Assembly: GCA_030671465.1 (NCBI GenBank) | Contig: DAOVIP010000067.1 | Coordinates: 1-8,158, forward strand | Length of the DNA: 8,158 nucleotides | Origin: Candidatus Aminicenantota bacterium | GTDB lineage: Bacteria > Acidobacteriota > Aminicenantia > UBA2199 | Direction: 5' to 3' | Shown here: piece after piece, positions 1 through 6,475 of the stretch | Layout: every line of letters begins with the position of its first letter | How positions within the stretch are numbered: the stretch's first letter is position 1 | Position numbers and translations under genes: made by a program | The notes under the pieces: model-generated | Database searches by the model: none | The model's input: the letters and a program-made list of their open reading frames with translations, nothing else | Told to the model about the DNA's origin: nothing

Positions 1-480
1 GTTTTTAATATATTCTTTAACTCCGGTAACCGCCTCGATTCCCATAAATATCAATAGTGAAGCGATAAAAGCCTCAACTCCGGTTATTTTCAACGTTTTA
101 TAAAAGATGCGGGCCAAAATCCTGATAATGAATTGAATCACCCCAAAATAGACCAGTAGGCCCATCAGGGCCGACACAAATATAATAACCGGGAGCGCCT
201 GAAAGGCCAGTGTGGCTCCGATCTCAGCGGAGTGAACCAGTTTTCCGAATAACAATTCAGCCCCTTTATCACTGTATCCCAGAATCCTGACAAAAATGCG
301 GTTCACCCATTCGAATGTGACCACACCCACAGCAGTTTTCAGCATGAAAACCGCTATAACAAATTGGGTAATCAAACCGTAAATAACAGTTTTCAGAGCA
401 ATTTTTTTCCGGTTATTGGATAACAAAAAAGCAACCAGCAAGAAAACCATAATACCGATAATCCCGGAATACCTGCTCAT
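1..480 (-). CDS. CNT-family nucleoside transporter, N-terminal part (cut by window edge)
   Basis: Reading the minus strand from the ATG at 480 gives 160 codons with no stop before the window edge, so the C-terminal part (over half of a usual ~400-residue CNT protein) is missing. The family is recognisable from the N-terminal helix followed by SNNRKKI (21-27), a second helix around 33-50, the amphipathic stretch FEWVNRIFVRILGYSDKG (56-73), the FGKL segment (78-81), and the hairpin/helix AFQALPVIIFVSALMGLL (92-109) with YFGVIQFIIR (111-120). CNT proteins are inner-membrane symporters that import nucleosides using a sodium or proton gradient. The first substrate-binding segment is unusual: most members have a G-Q-[TS]-E signature, whereas this one reads IFMGIEAVTG (144-153), with Q-T replaced by a single Ile and the Glu kept. 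Substrate preference is therefore uncertain. A weak AGGTT-type ribosome site precedes the ATG. It is transcribed divergently from the gene at 636. Family call fairly sure, specificity not. Confidence -1.
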   Translation of the reverse strand, partial: MSRYSGIIGIMVFLLVAFLLSNNRKKIALKTVIYGLITQFVIAVFMLKTAVGVVTFEWVNRIFVRILGYSDKGAELLFGKLVHSAEIGATLAFQALPVIIFVSALMGLLVYFGVIQFIIRILARIFYKTLKITGVEAFIASLLIFMGIEAVTGVKEYIKN

Positions 481-519
481 TCTATTAACCTGTTTGAGAT
501 AAATTTACGTCTATATGCC

Positions 520-534
520 TCAGGAAACACCTGA
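520..534 (-). repeat. Short inverted repeat in the leader of the CNT gene
   Basis: Five-base perfect arms TCAGG and CCTGA flank a 5-base loop (AAACA on the plus strand). The site lies just downstream of the predicted start (about 538) of the leftward transcript, so it could be a small 5' hairpin in the mRNA or a repressor site. The arms are short and chance occurrence is possible. Confidence -1.
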
Positions 535-544
535 ACCAAAATTG

Positions 545-573
545 ATTTTATCACCCCCCAAAACCAAAGTCAA
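545..573 (-). promoter_or_regulatory. Sigma70-like extended -10 promoter for the CNT gene
   Basis: On the minus strand TTGACT (568-573) is followed after exactly 17 bases by TAAAAT (545-550), directly preceded by TGA, giving an extended -10 (TGn). Five of six bases match consensus in each hexamer. Predicted start of transcription is near 538, leaving a leader of about 58 bases before the ATG at 480. Prediction from sequence only. Confidence -1.
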
Positions 574-580
574 AGGATTA

Positions 581-609
581 TTGACTATGTTTCAGCAGGG
601 TGTTAGTAT
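581..609 (+). promoter_or_regulatory. Sigma70-like extended -10 promoter for the flippase-like gene
   Basis: TTGACT (581-586), a 17-base spacer, then TAGTAT (604-609) with TGT immediately before it, again an extended -10. The -35 matches 5/6 and the -10 matches 4/6. Predicted start is near 616, giving a leader of about 20 bases to the ATG at 636. It is back to back with the leftward promoter, with only 7 bases between the two -35 hexamers. Confidence -1.
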
Positions 610-635
610 GGATTTATATCTGATATCGGGTCTGC

Positions 636-1619
636 ATGAACATGAAAAAAAAGACAATACTTTTATTTCTCAGGATAGTGGTTAGCGCCATACTGATCGG
701 ATATTTTCTGCTCATGCTCTCCAATCAACAGGGTAGCCTCACCGATGCTTTTAAAAAGATTTTTGAGGCCTTTTCTTCTGCTTCACTCAGGTATCTTATT
801 CCGGCCAGTCTGCTCCACCTGGTAGGATTCGCCCTGATTAGCCTGAGATGGAAATTCATGTTAAGAGCCCAGGATATCCAGGCCAGCTTCGGTCAACTCT
901 TTCTGTACTATTTTATGGCAGCTTTTTTCAACACTTTTTTACCGTCCACAATCGGAGGCGATACCCTCCGAGTCATTGAAAGCAAAAAACTGACCGGGAA
1001 AACCACCACCTCTCTAATGGTGGTCATAATGGAAAGGATAACCGGATTGGCAGCCCTGATTACAATCGCCCTGACCGCTTTAATCATCAAAACCCTAAGG
1101 GGAGACAATGAAAATACAGGAATCTGGTTTTTATTCGCTGTCCTGATTTTAATGGGAGTGGTTGGAATGGCGTTGGCCCATCCCGGTATTGCCCCCAAAG
1201 TCCTTAAATTTTTGAATAAAATATTACCGAAAAAAGTCGGTCATTTATTAAACGAATCTTATCAAGCCATATCCATTTACTTTCACCGGCCTTTTGAGCT
1301 CATGTCTGCACTGTTGATCAGCCTTATCTTTCAATTGAATATGATCATATATTATTACCTGATTGCCCGGGCTCTGGGCCAGAATCCGGATACCATTGAT
1401 TTCATGATCAAAGTACCGGTAATGATCGTTCTGCTCATGACCGTACCGGCCATAAATGGACTGGGAATTCGGACAGCCAGTTTCAAACAGTTGATGAATT
1501 TCCCGCCAGCTTTTGCCCTATCGGGCGAACTCATCGATCTGGGGATGAGAGTGGGTTATGGTATCCTGGGTGGTTTGGTCTTTCTGGTTTATCGCCGGCC
1601 GGATCATCAAAAAGAATAA
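636..1619 (+). CDS. Flippase-like / LPG-synthase transmembrane-domain membrane protein
   Basis: This 327-residue, strongly hydrophobic protein has about seven or eight predicted membrane spans (roughly 8-28, 52-70, 88-102, 126-152, 163-181, 222-245, 257-275, 304-318). It shows the hallmarks of the 'lysylphosphatidylglycerol synthase transmembrane region' family (UPF0104/AglD-like): RWKFML (71-76), N99 followed by FLPSTIGGD (101-109) and R112, ERITGL (133-138), and PAINGLGIR (271-279). There is no C-terminal aminoacyl-transferase domain, so it is a stand-alone transmembrane protein rather than MprF. Such proteins are linked to movement or modification of lipid or polyprenyl-linked substrates, often beside glycosyltransferase genes, but no such neighbour is visible and the substrate is unknown. 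ATGs at 636 and 642 are both possible starts; a weak GGG at 628-630 suits the first. It ends 11 bases from the convergent gene's stop with no evident terminator between them. Family sure, function not. Confidence -1.
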   Translation: MNMKKKTILLFLRIVVSAILIGYFLLMLSNQQGSLTDAFKKIFEAFSSASLRYLIPASLLHLVGFALISLRWKFMLRAQDIQASFGQLFLYYFMAAFFNTFLPSTIGGDTLRVIESKKLTGKTTTSLMVVIMERITGLAALITIALTALIIKTLRGDNENTGIWFLFAVLILMGVVGMALAHPGIAPKVLKFLNKILPKKVGHLLNESYQAISIYFHRPFELMSALLISLIFQLNMIIYYYLIARALGQNPDTIDFMIKVPVMIVLLMTVPAINGLGIRTASFKQLMNFPPAFALSGELIDLGMRVGYGILGGLVFLVYRRPDHQKE

Positions 1620-1630
1620 GGATTCCAAGC

Positions 1631-4579
1631 TTAGCAGGGCTTCAAAATAAGACCTTTTGACTGGCGTCCGTCAATTTTTACGGATAGCGATTTTTTAAAT
1701 CGGATATGCCGGACATAATTCTTGCTGCGGGTTAACCGTTGCTTTTTTATCCAGTCCCAGGATATAAACTCCTCATCATCAGTTTTTTTAATGTGAAAAT
1801 ATCCAATCTTTAAGGATACCAGATTGTGAAAAAAGTGACTTCCCTGAGAGGGGTCCACGATAAAATTATCCAGGTTGGATTCTACCACAATACCGGCTTT
1901 GCAGATCTGATACCATTCAACCGGAATCCCCAGCCAGGGATCAGCTGTACCCCATCGACCAAAGCCGATCAAAATATATTTTCGGTTTTTCTCAATAAAT
2001 CCCTGGTTTATTTCTCCGATCTCACCCGCTATAACCCTGCTTTTGGAAATATCAAAGGCATCGGGATCCACATAAACCAGGTCATACAAATCATTGTATA
2101 TCCCATTTCCCAGGGCATGAGATGACAGACACATGATATCCTTCTGAGAAGCCTGATCCCAGGATACCTGGGTGGGTTCCCCCCCACCAACCAGTGGTCT
2201 TATCTGCAACAGAAAAAATTCTGGTTTCTTTTTCTTTTTCCTGAACAGGTTGATGGCAAACTCCAGTTCGATATGAGAACCAAAGGAGGTGCAACCCAAT
2301 TTCAAGATCTCAAGCAGAATCTCAGAGAGCGGAAAAATATTGTATTTCAACACATTGGCAAACGTCACCAACCGGGGCCCCTCGATAGTAAGATTATCCC
2401 GGATGGCATTGTCCTGGGATGAAAAAGTACTGGCAACAAAATACAGGGTTCCATCGTTTTCGGCATGGGTAAGGTCCAATTTGTTAAAACTGAATTTTTC
2501 ATCTTTGATTATTTCCACATCCGGTTCAGCAAGATTCAGTGCATAAAAATGATTCTGAGAATTGTTCACCCATTCAACCGGGGCTGAGAACAGGGGATTC
2601 ATCTCCGGAAACCGGGGAGAGAATTTATGGGTCTGGGAGCCCTCTCCGATGGTGGTGCCCAGACCCAGTGCCAGCTGGACAATCCCATCTTCCGATTCCA
2701 TATTGGAAATCGGGTAAAAATTATATGACTGGGCCACACCTGAGATGACCGGATAAAACCGCTGGTTGAATTCCTGGCCCACCACCTGTTGAATAATCAC
2801 CGCCATTTTTTCTTCTTCTATTCTTAAATTGGTATTTTTTACATACTCCTTGGGGGATTTGTAAAACACGGATGCAAATACCAGCTTGATGGCTTTGCAC
2901 AACTGTTCCAACCGTACCCTGACATCCCGATGATTATTGGGAAGCATATAGGTGGAATACAAGCCGGCAAACGGCAGCATTTGAGAATCTTCGAGCAGAC
3001 TCGAAGAACGGATGGCCAAGGGATAGCGGATATTTTCCAGCAAGGTTCGAAGATCATTGGCAATTCCAGCCGGAAGTTTTTTTTCTATAAAGACATTAGC
3101 AATCCGATCATTGTCGGATTCCCCGATGGCAAACTTCTGCAAATCATTGGCAGCGATAAATTCCTCGAATACTTCACTGCAGATCACAAAAGTATGGGGC
3201 GTCCGGATATCCACCTCTGCGAAGTTTTTTTTGATCGGGGACTCCATCAGCAAGGTATTGAGGAAAGCAATCCCCCTGGCTTTTCCACCCATCGAACCGT
3301 TTCCCAGACGCACAAATGAATGGTCCATATCAAACCGGGCCGGTCCGAAATCGGTAATCACACCGGATTGATTCTGAATGATCAAATTTTGAATGGTCCG
3401 TTGAATGAATTTTCTCACTTCTTCAATATCTTTAAAATCCGATACTTTTCTCGGCCTTAGTTTTTCAGCTGCTTCAAATTCAGTTCTGGCCCGCAGCCAG
3501 ATGGAGATATGATTCCCGCTTGCATGAAACTCCAGGCTTTCGGCCGGGATAATTTGTATCATCTTCTGAAACTCATGAAGCGAACCGGCCCGGCCAACCT
3601 CCCTGCCGTCGGGATAACGGAAAACAAAATCCCCGAAGCCACACCGGTTCAGAATAAACTGGCTCAATTCCTGTAATAATTGCGGGGAATTCTTATTAAT
3701 GAAATCCAATTCATTTTGAACAGCAATTTCCCTGTTCTTCAACTTTGCCGATTGGATCAAAATGGGCATGTCAGGGATTTCCCCTCTAACTTTTTTTGCA
3801 AATAAAAAGCCCGCGGTATCATCCATTTCACCGTTTCTGATAAATTCGATGTCCGAAATAATTCCAATAAGCTTCTTCCGATATTTTCGAAAGAGTTTCA
3901 TGCCCTGCTCATAGGTTTCAGCCATAATGATTTTGGGTCTGGCCCTCATTCTCAACAATCGATGTAAATCATTGATACCTTCGGTGATTAACAACCGGGT
4001 CTGGGTCATGATCTCGGTATATATGCCCGGAAGATACATGGAATAAAACTTGGGAGAATCCTCCAGGATAAGAATGACCTGAACCCCCTGCTTAATATCC
4101 TGATCGACATTCTTGATGTCTTCTACATATTTGATGATGGCCAGCAAAATCTGAGTATCCCCGGACCAGAAAAATATTTTGTCAATATTGGCAGAAGTCC
4201 TCAATTGGCTAAAAAGATCAATCTCCACCCATTCATACGTTAAGAGGACAACCGGGAGTTCCGGGTTTTGCTCCTTTACCTTGCGGCCGAATTCCATCAC
4301 ATCCATGTCGGCTACCCTCATCATGGTAATCACCAGGTCATAATGTCCTTCTTTCAATAGCAGCAGCGCTTCTTCGGCACTGGAAACCCGGTTGATACGG
4401 GGGACATAACGAAGATTTAAATCCAGATACTCACTGAATATCTTTTCGGATATCCTCCCGTCTTCTTCCAAAACAAACGCATCATAATAACTCGATACCA
4501 GCAGGATCTCCCTCACCCTGAATTTCATTAAATCATGAAATATACCAAACTGAGGCTCATAATCTTTAGAAAGTGTCAT
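1631..4579 (-). CDS. Receiver-receiver-PEP/pyruvate-binding (PPDK_N-like) protein
   Basis: This 982-residue protein has at least four parts. Residues ~24-150 look like a receiver fold that has lost its acidic pocket: VSSYYD replaces the acidic pair and ITMMRV (84-89) replaces the phospho-Asp. Residues ~167-310 form a second receiver with the pocket intact: E173-D174, D243 in SDIEF, S277 and K296. Residues ~425-800 match the ATP-grasp PEP/pyruvate-binding domain of PEP synthase and pyruvate phosphate dikinase: MGGKARG (430-436), AIRSSSLLEDS (522-532) with FAGLYST (537-543), VIIQQVV (594-600), ELEFAI (771-776) and LLQIRPL (790-796). The mobile phosphohistidine domain and the C-terminal TIM barrel of true PEP synthase are absent; instead residues ~800-982 carry GRWGTADPWLGIPVEW (874-889) and DPSQGSHFF (909-917). 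I recall this architecture from Bacteroidetes-type genomes, often labelled PEP synthase, and that label is doubtful. The ATG lacks a close Shine-Dalgarno; an in-frame TTG three codons upstream (4588), 11 bases after AGGA, is an alternative. Domain call confident, reaction unknown. Confidence -1.
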   Translation of the reverse strand: MTLSKDYEPQFGIFHDLMKFRVREILLVSSYYDAFVLEEDGRISEKIFSEYLDLNLRYVPRINRVSSAEEALLLLKEGHYDLVITMMRVADMDVMEFGRKVKEQNPELPVVLLTYEWVEIDLFSQLRTSANIDKIFFWSGDTQILLAIIKYVEDIKNVDQDIKQGVQVILILEDSPKFYSMYLPGIYTEIMTQTRLLITEGINDLHRLLRMRARPKIIMAETYEQGMKLFRKYRKKLIGIISDIEFIRNGEMDDTAGFLFAKKVRGEIPDMPILIQSAKLKNREIAVQNELDFINKNSPQLLQELSQFILNRCGFGDFVFRYPDGREVGRAGSLHEFQKMIQIIPAESLEFHASGNHISIWLRARTEFEAAEKLRPRKVSDFKDIEEVRKFIQRTIQNLIIQNQSGVITDFGPARFDMDHSFVRLGNGSMGGKARGIAFLNTLLMESPIKKNFAEVDIRTPHTFVICSEVFEEFIAANDLQKFAIGESDNDRIANVFIEKKLPAGIANDLRTLLENIRYPLAIRSSSLLEDSQMLPFAGLYSTYMLPNNHRDVRVRLEQLCKAIKLVFASVFYKSPKEYVKNTNLRIEEEKMAVIIQQVVGQEFNQRFYPVISGVAQSYNFYPISNMESEDGIVQLALGLGTTIGEGSQTHKFSPRFPEMNPLFSAPVEWVNNSQNHFYALNLAEPDVEIIKDEKFSFNKLDLTHAENDGTLYFVASTFSSQDNAIRDNLTIEGPRLVTFANVLKYNIFPLSEILLEILKLGCTSFGSHIELEFAINLFRKKKKKPEFFLLQIRPLVGGGEPTQVSWDQASQKDIMCLSSHALGNGIYNDLYDLVYVDPDAFDISKSRVIAGEIGEINQGFIEKNRKYILIGFGRWGTADPWLGIPVEWYQICKAGIVVESNLDNFIVDPSQGSHFFHNLVSLKIGYFHIKKTDDEEFISWDWIKKQRLTRSKNYVRHIRFKKSLSVKIDGRQSKGLILKPC

Positions 4580-4608
4580 GGTTGTTCAATAATCAAATCA
4601 TCCTATTT

Positions 4609-4637
4609 ATAATAAGTCATAATGCGCAAATATTCAA
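4609..4637 (-). promoter_or_regulatory. Candidate promoter for the receiver/PEP-synthase-like gene
   Basis: On the minus strand TTGAAT (4632-4637), a 17-base spacer and TATTAT (4609-4614) form a plausible sigma70-like promoter in the 84-base gap behind dinB. Predicted start is near 4602, about 22 bases before the ATG at 4579. It suggests independent transcription, although no strong terminator separates dinB from this gene, so read-through is also possible. Confidence -1.
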
Positions 4638-4663
4638 TCACCAGAGTTCCTGGTTAAGAAAGA

Positions 4664-5851
4664 TCATTTGGTTAAAGAAGCGGTTTTCAAGACCATTCCT
4701 TCCCTTTCCACCGGGTATATGCCTTCCAGAAACAGTTCCCTTCCGGTAAAAATAGACGAAAAACCAAACCGTTTTCGGATATCGCTTACCCCATGGCTCA
4801 ATTTCTCGCTCTTCAAACAGACAAAGGGCAATAAATCCCTCTGTCTCATCATATCTTCCACCTTTACCCCCACCAGTCTCAAGGCCAGTTTTTTCTTTTT
4901 GAGCAACTGATTCAATAAAAATAATGATGTTTTCCACAGGTGTTGATAGGAGCTGGTGGGAAATTCCAGAGTGGTTCTCCGGGTAAAAGTTGAAAAATCA
5001 CTGAACCTCACCTTGACTTCAATCCGCCCGCTAAACAGATGATGTTCGATCAAATACACCGATAACCGGTCAACCAGGTAAGCCAGATGAGACATGATCA
5101 TCTCCCGGTCCGAAATGTCCTCGGGAAAAGTGGTTTCCCGGCTGCAACTCTTGGCTTGTCCCTGAGTATTGCCCGGATAGCGGGAACTGGAATACAGATG
5201 CGGGCCGATCAGCTTTTTCCAGATAGACGGATAAGCGGACTCCAGTTCCTTCACCCGCTTTATTCCCAACCCCTGGAGAATCAAAAGGGTATGGGGCCCG
5301 ATCCCCGGGATCTTTTCCAGGGTCAGATTGGAGACAAAGGTTCTTTCATCGCCCAGAAAGAAGAAACCTCCGGGTTTGGCCACTTCGGTAGCCAGTTTGG
5401 CCCCTAATTTTGAAAAACCCAGGCCTGCCGAGACCTTTAAGCCGATCTCCTTTTCAACCGATTCCTTCAGGCTTTGAGCCATCTGATAAACAGAAGGATA
5501 AAGATACTGCATTCCTCTCAAATCAATATAGGCCTCATCAATGGAAACCCCTTCAACTCCAGGAGAAAGGCGGTTGAGGAAATCAAAAAAACGCCTGGAA
5601 ATCTGACTGTAAATATGGTATCGCCCTCTCAGGAAAATACCGGAGGGACATTTTTGAGCAGCAGTTCTCAGGGCCATTCCCGAATGAACGCCAAACTTTC
5701 TGGCTGCATAGGAAGCGGTACAAACGACTCCCCGCTCATCGGGCATACCGCCGACAATGACCGGCTTGCCTTTCAAGGAAGGTTTCAACATCACTTCCAC
5801 GGCTGCAAAAAAAGCATCGATATCAATGTGAAGAATAAAAGGAGCCTTCAT
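4664..5851 (-). CDS. dinB: DNA polymerase IV (Y-family translesion polymerase)
   Basis: This 395-residue protein is an error-prone Y-family polymerase that copies past damaged bases. Visible features are HIDIDAFFAAVE (8-19) with metal-binding D10 and the F14/F15 steric-gate region, TASYAARKFGVHSGM (45-59), SIDEAYIDL (103-111) with catalytic D105-E106, KLGAKLATEVAKP (148-160), a helix-hairpin-helix LEKIPGIGPH (178-187), and a little-finger domain from ~240. QRDLLPF (337-343) sits where DinB proteins usually carry the QLSLF-type sliding-clamp motif and is probably a variant of it. The ATG at 5851 is chosen over one 18 codons upstream because the family starts just before the HIDIDAFF motif, GAGAAG (5858-5863) lies 6 bases ahead, and the ATG overlaps the lexA stop as ATGA, implying translational coupling. 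Co-transcription with lexA puts it under SOS control. All catalytic residues are present. Confidence -1.
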   Translation of the reverse strand: MKAPFILHIDIDAFFAAVEVMLKPSLKGKPVIVGGMPDERGVVCTASYAARKFGVHSGMALRTAAQKCPSGIFLRGRYHIYSQISRRFFDFLNRLSPGVEGVSIDEAYIDLRGMQYLYPSVYQMAQSLKESVEKEIGLKVSAGLGFSKLGAKLATEVAKPGGFFFLGDERTFVSNLTLEKIPGIGPHTLLILQGLGIKRVKELESAYPSIWKKLIGPHLYSSSRYPGNTQGQAKSCSRETTFPEDISDREMIMSHLAYLVDRLSVYLIEHHLFSGRIEVKVRFSDFSTFTRRTTLEFPTSSYQHLWKTSLFLLNQLLKKKKLALRLVGVKVEDMMRQRDLLPFVCLKSEKLSHGVSDIRKRFGFSSIFTGRELFLEGIYPVEREGMVLKTASLTK

Positions 5852-6423
5852 CGGTAGCTTCTCAGTACACCGATCACTTTGCCTACCAGTTGAAAGGGCT
5901 CGCATATGATCTCATAGTCGGGATTCTCAGGAACCAGGCAATAACGGTCTTTTTCTTTTTTTAATCTTTTCAGGGTAATGGATGAATCGGAGAGGAATGC
6001 CACCACCATTTCACCGGTTTCCGCATCCGCAGTTCGCTTGACAATCACAATATCACCTTCCCGGATATAGGCATCCTTCATGCTTTCACCCTGAACCCGA
6101 AAAGCAACCATATCGCCTCCCCTTTCCAGCATCCATTCAGGCAGGGTGACTTCCTCCCCCAGGGCCTCGAAAATTTCAAGCGGAGAACCTGCCGGTACAA
6201 TCCCCATCAGGGGGACCGGGGAAAGATCAGAGACCAGTTCCCAGGAGTTGTTCTGTTTGGTAAGCTTTCCCTTTTGATACAACCGGTTCAGATAAGCATG
6301 AACCGTGGCCGGAGACGAAAAGCGCATACGCTGACCAATCTCTCTGACAGTGGGGAAATATCCCTTTTGCTCTACCATTTTTTTAAGGATTTCCAGAAAA
6401 CCCTTCTGTTTCTTGGTCAACAT
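5848..6423 (-). CDS. lexA: LexA SOS repressor (self-cleaving S24 peptidase)
   Basis: At 191 residues this is slightly short of the ~200 typical for LexA. LexA binds SOS operators as a dimer and, when RecA forms filaments on single-stranded DNA, cuts itself and releases its targets. The N-terminal winged helix-turn-helix is seen as LTKKQKGFLEIL (2-13), PTVREIGQRM (24-33) and SSPATVHAYLNRLYQKGKL (36-54). The cleavage site is A78-G79 in IVPAGSP. The catalytic dyad is S114 in QGESM and K152 in ITLKRL, so autoproteolysis should work. The recognition helix SPATVHAYL resembles Gram-positive LexA (SSSTVHGHL) more than the alphaproteobacterial form. Its TGA stop overlaps the ATG of dinB by four bases. 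The AUG is preceded by GGAAAG rather than a strong Shine-Dalgarno. Likely autoregulated through the repeat at 6426-6440. Confidence -1.
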   Translation of the reverse strand: MLTKKQKGFLEILKKMVEQKGYFPTVREIGQRMRFSSPATVHAYLNRLYQKGKLTKQNNSWELVSDLSPVPLMGIVPAGSPLEIFEALGEEVTLPEWMLERGGDMVAFRVQGESMKDAYIREGDIVIVKRTADAETGEMVVAFLSDSSITLKRLKKEKDRYCLVPENPDYEIICEPFQLVGKVIGVLRSYR

Positions 6424-6425
6424 CT

Positions 6426-6440
6426 GTTCGCTTTCCGTTC
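6426..6440 (-). promoter_or_regulatory. Candidate LexA operator: GAAC-N7-GAAC direct repeat
   Basis: Plus-strand GTTC (6426-6429), seven bases, then GTTC (6437-6440); the repeat extends to GTTCGC at 6426-6431 and 6437-6442, so on the lexA strand it is CGAAC repeated with an 11-base period, one helical turn. GTTC-N7-GTTC is the known alphaproteobacterial SOS box, and CGAAC is the half-site of Gram-positive LexA. It begins at the predicted lexA transcription start and ends just before the ATG, a good position for repression. Binding is inferred. Confidence -1.
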
Positions 6441-6446
6441 GCCTCC

Positions 6447-6475
6447 ATTATAATATCATTCTCCCGGTTTGTCAA
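6447..6475 (-). promoter_or_regulatory. Consensus sigma70 promoter of lexA-dinB
   Basis: On the minus strand TTGACA (6470-6475), a 17-base spacer and TATAAT (6447-6452) match the sigma70/sigmaA consensus at all twelve positions. Predicted start is near 6440, so the leader to the ATG at 6423 is only about 17 bases. Such a strong promoter fits a repressor gene kept in check by its own product at the adjoining repeat. Confidence -1.

Noticed and set aside
1612..1650. Terminator between the two convergent genes
   Set aside because: Only a 4-5 base AAGC/GCTT pairing is present, inside coding sequence, with no T-run of the right form.
2839..3371. Alternative reading frames of 70-130 codons inside the receiver/PEP-synthase-like gene
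   Set aside because: They overlap a well-supported gene with clear domains, show no family signatures, and their composition is that of shadow frames.
4641..4653. CCAG/CTGG hairpin as the dinB terminator
   Set aside because: The stem is four base pairs and no U-tract follows, so it is too weak to call.
5852..5905. Longer dinB start 18 codons upstream
   Set aside because: The extension is just the lexA C-terminal region read in another frame, has no family similarity, and the ATGA overlap with a Shine-Dalgarno supports the ATG at 5851.
6442..6446. GGAGG on the lexA strand as the lexA ribosome binding site
   Set aside because: It is about 18 bases from the ATG and lies between the -10 and the predicted transcription start, so it is probably not in the mRNA.
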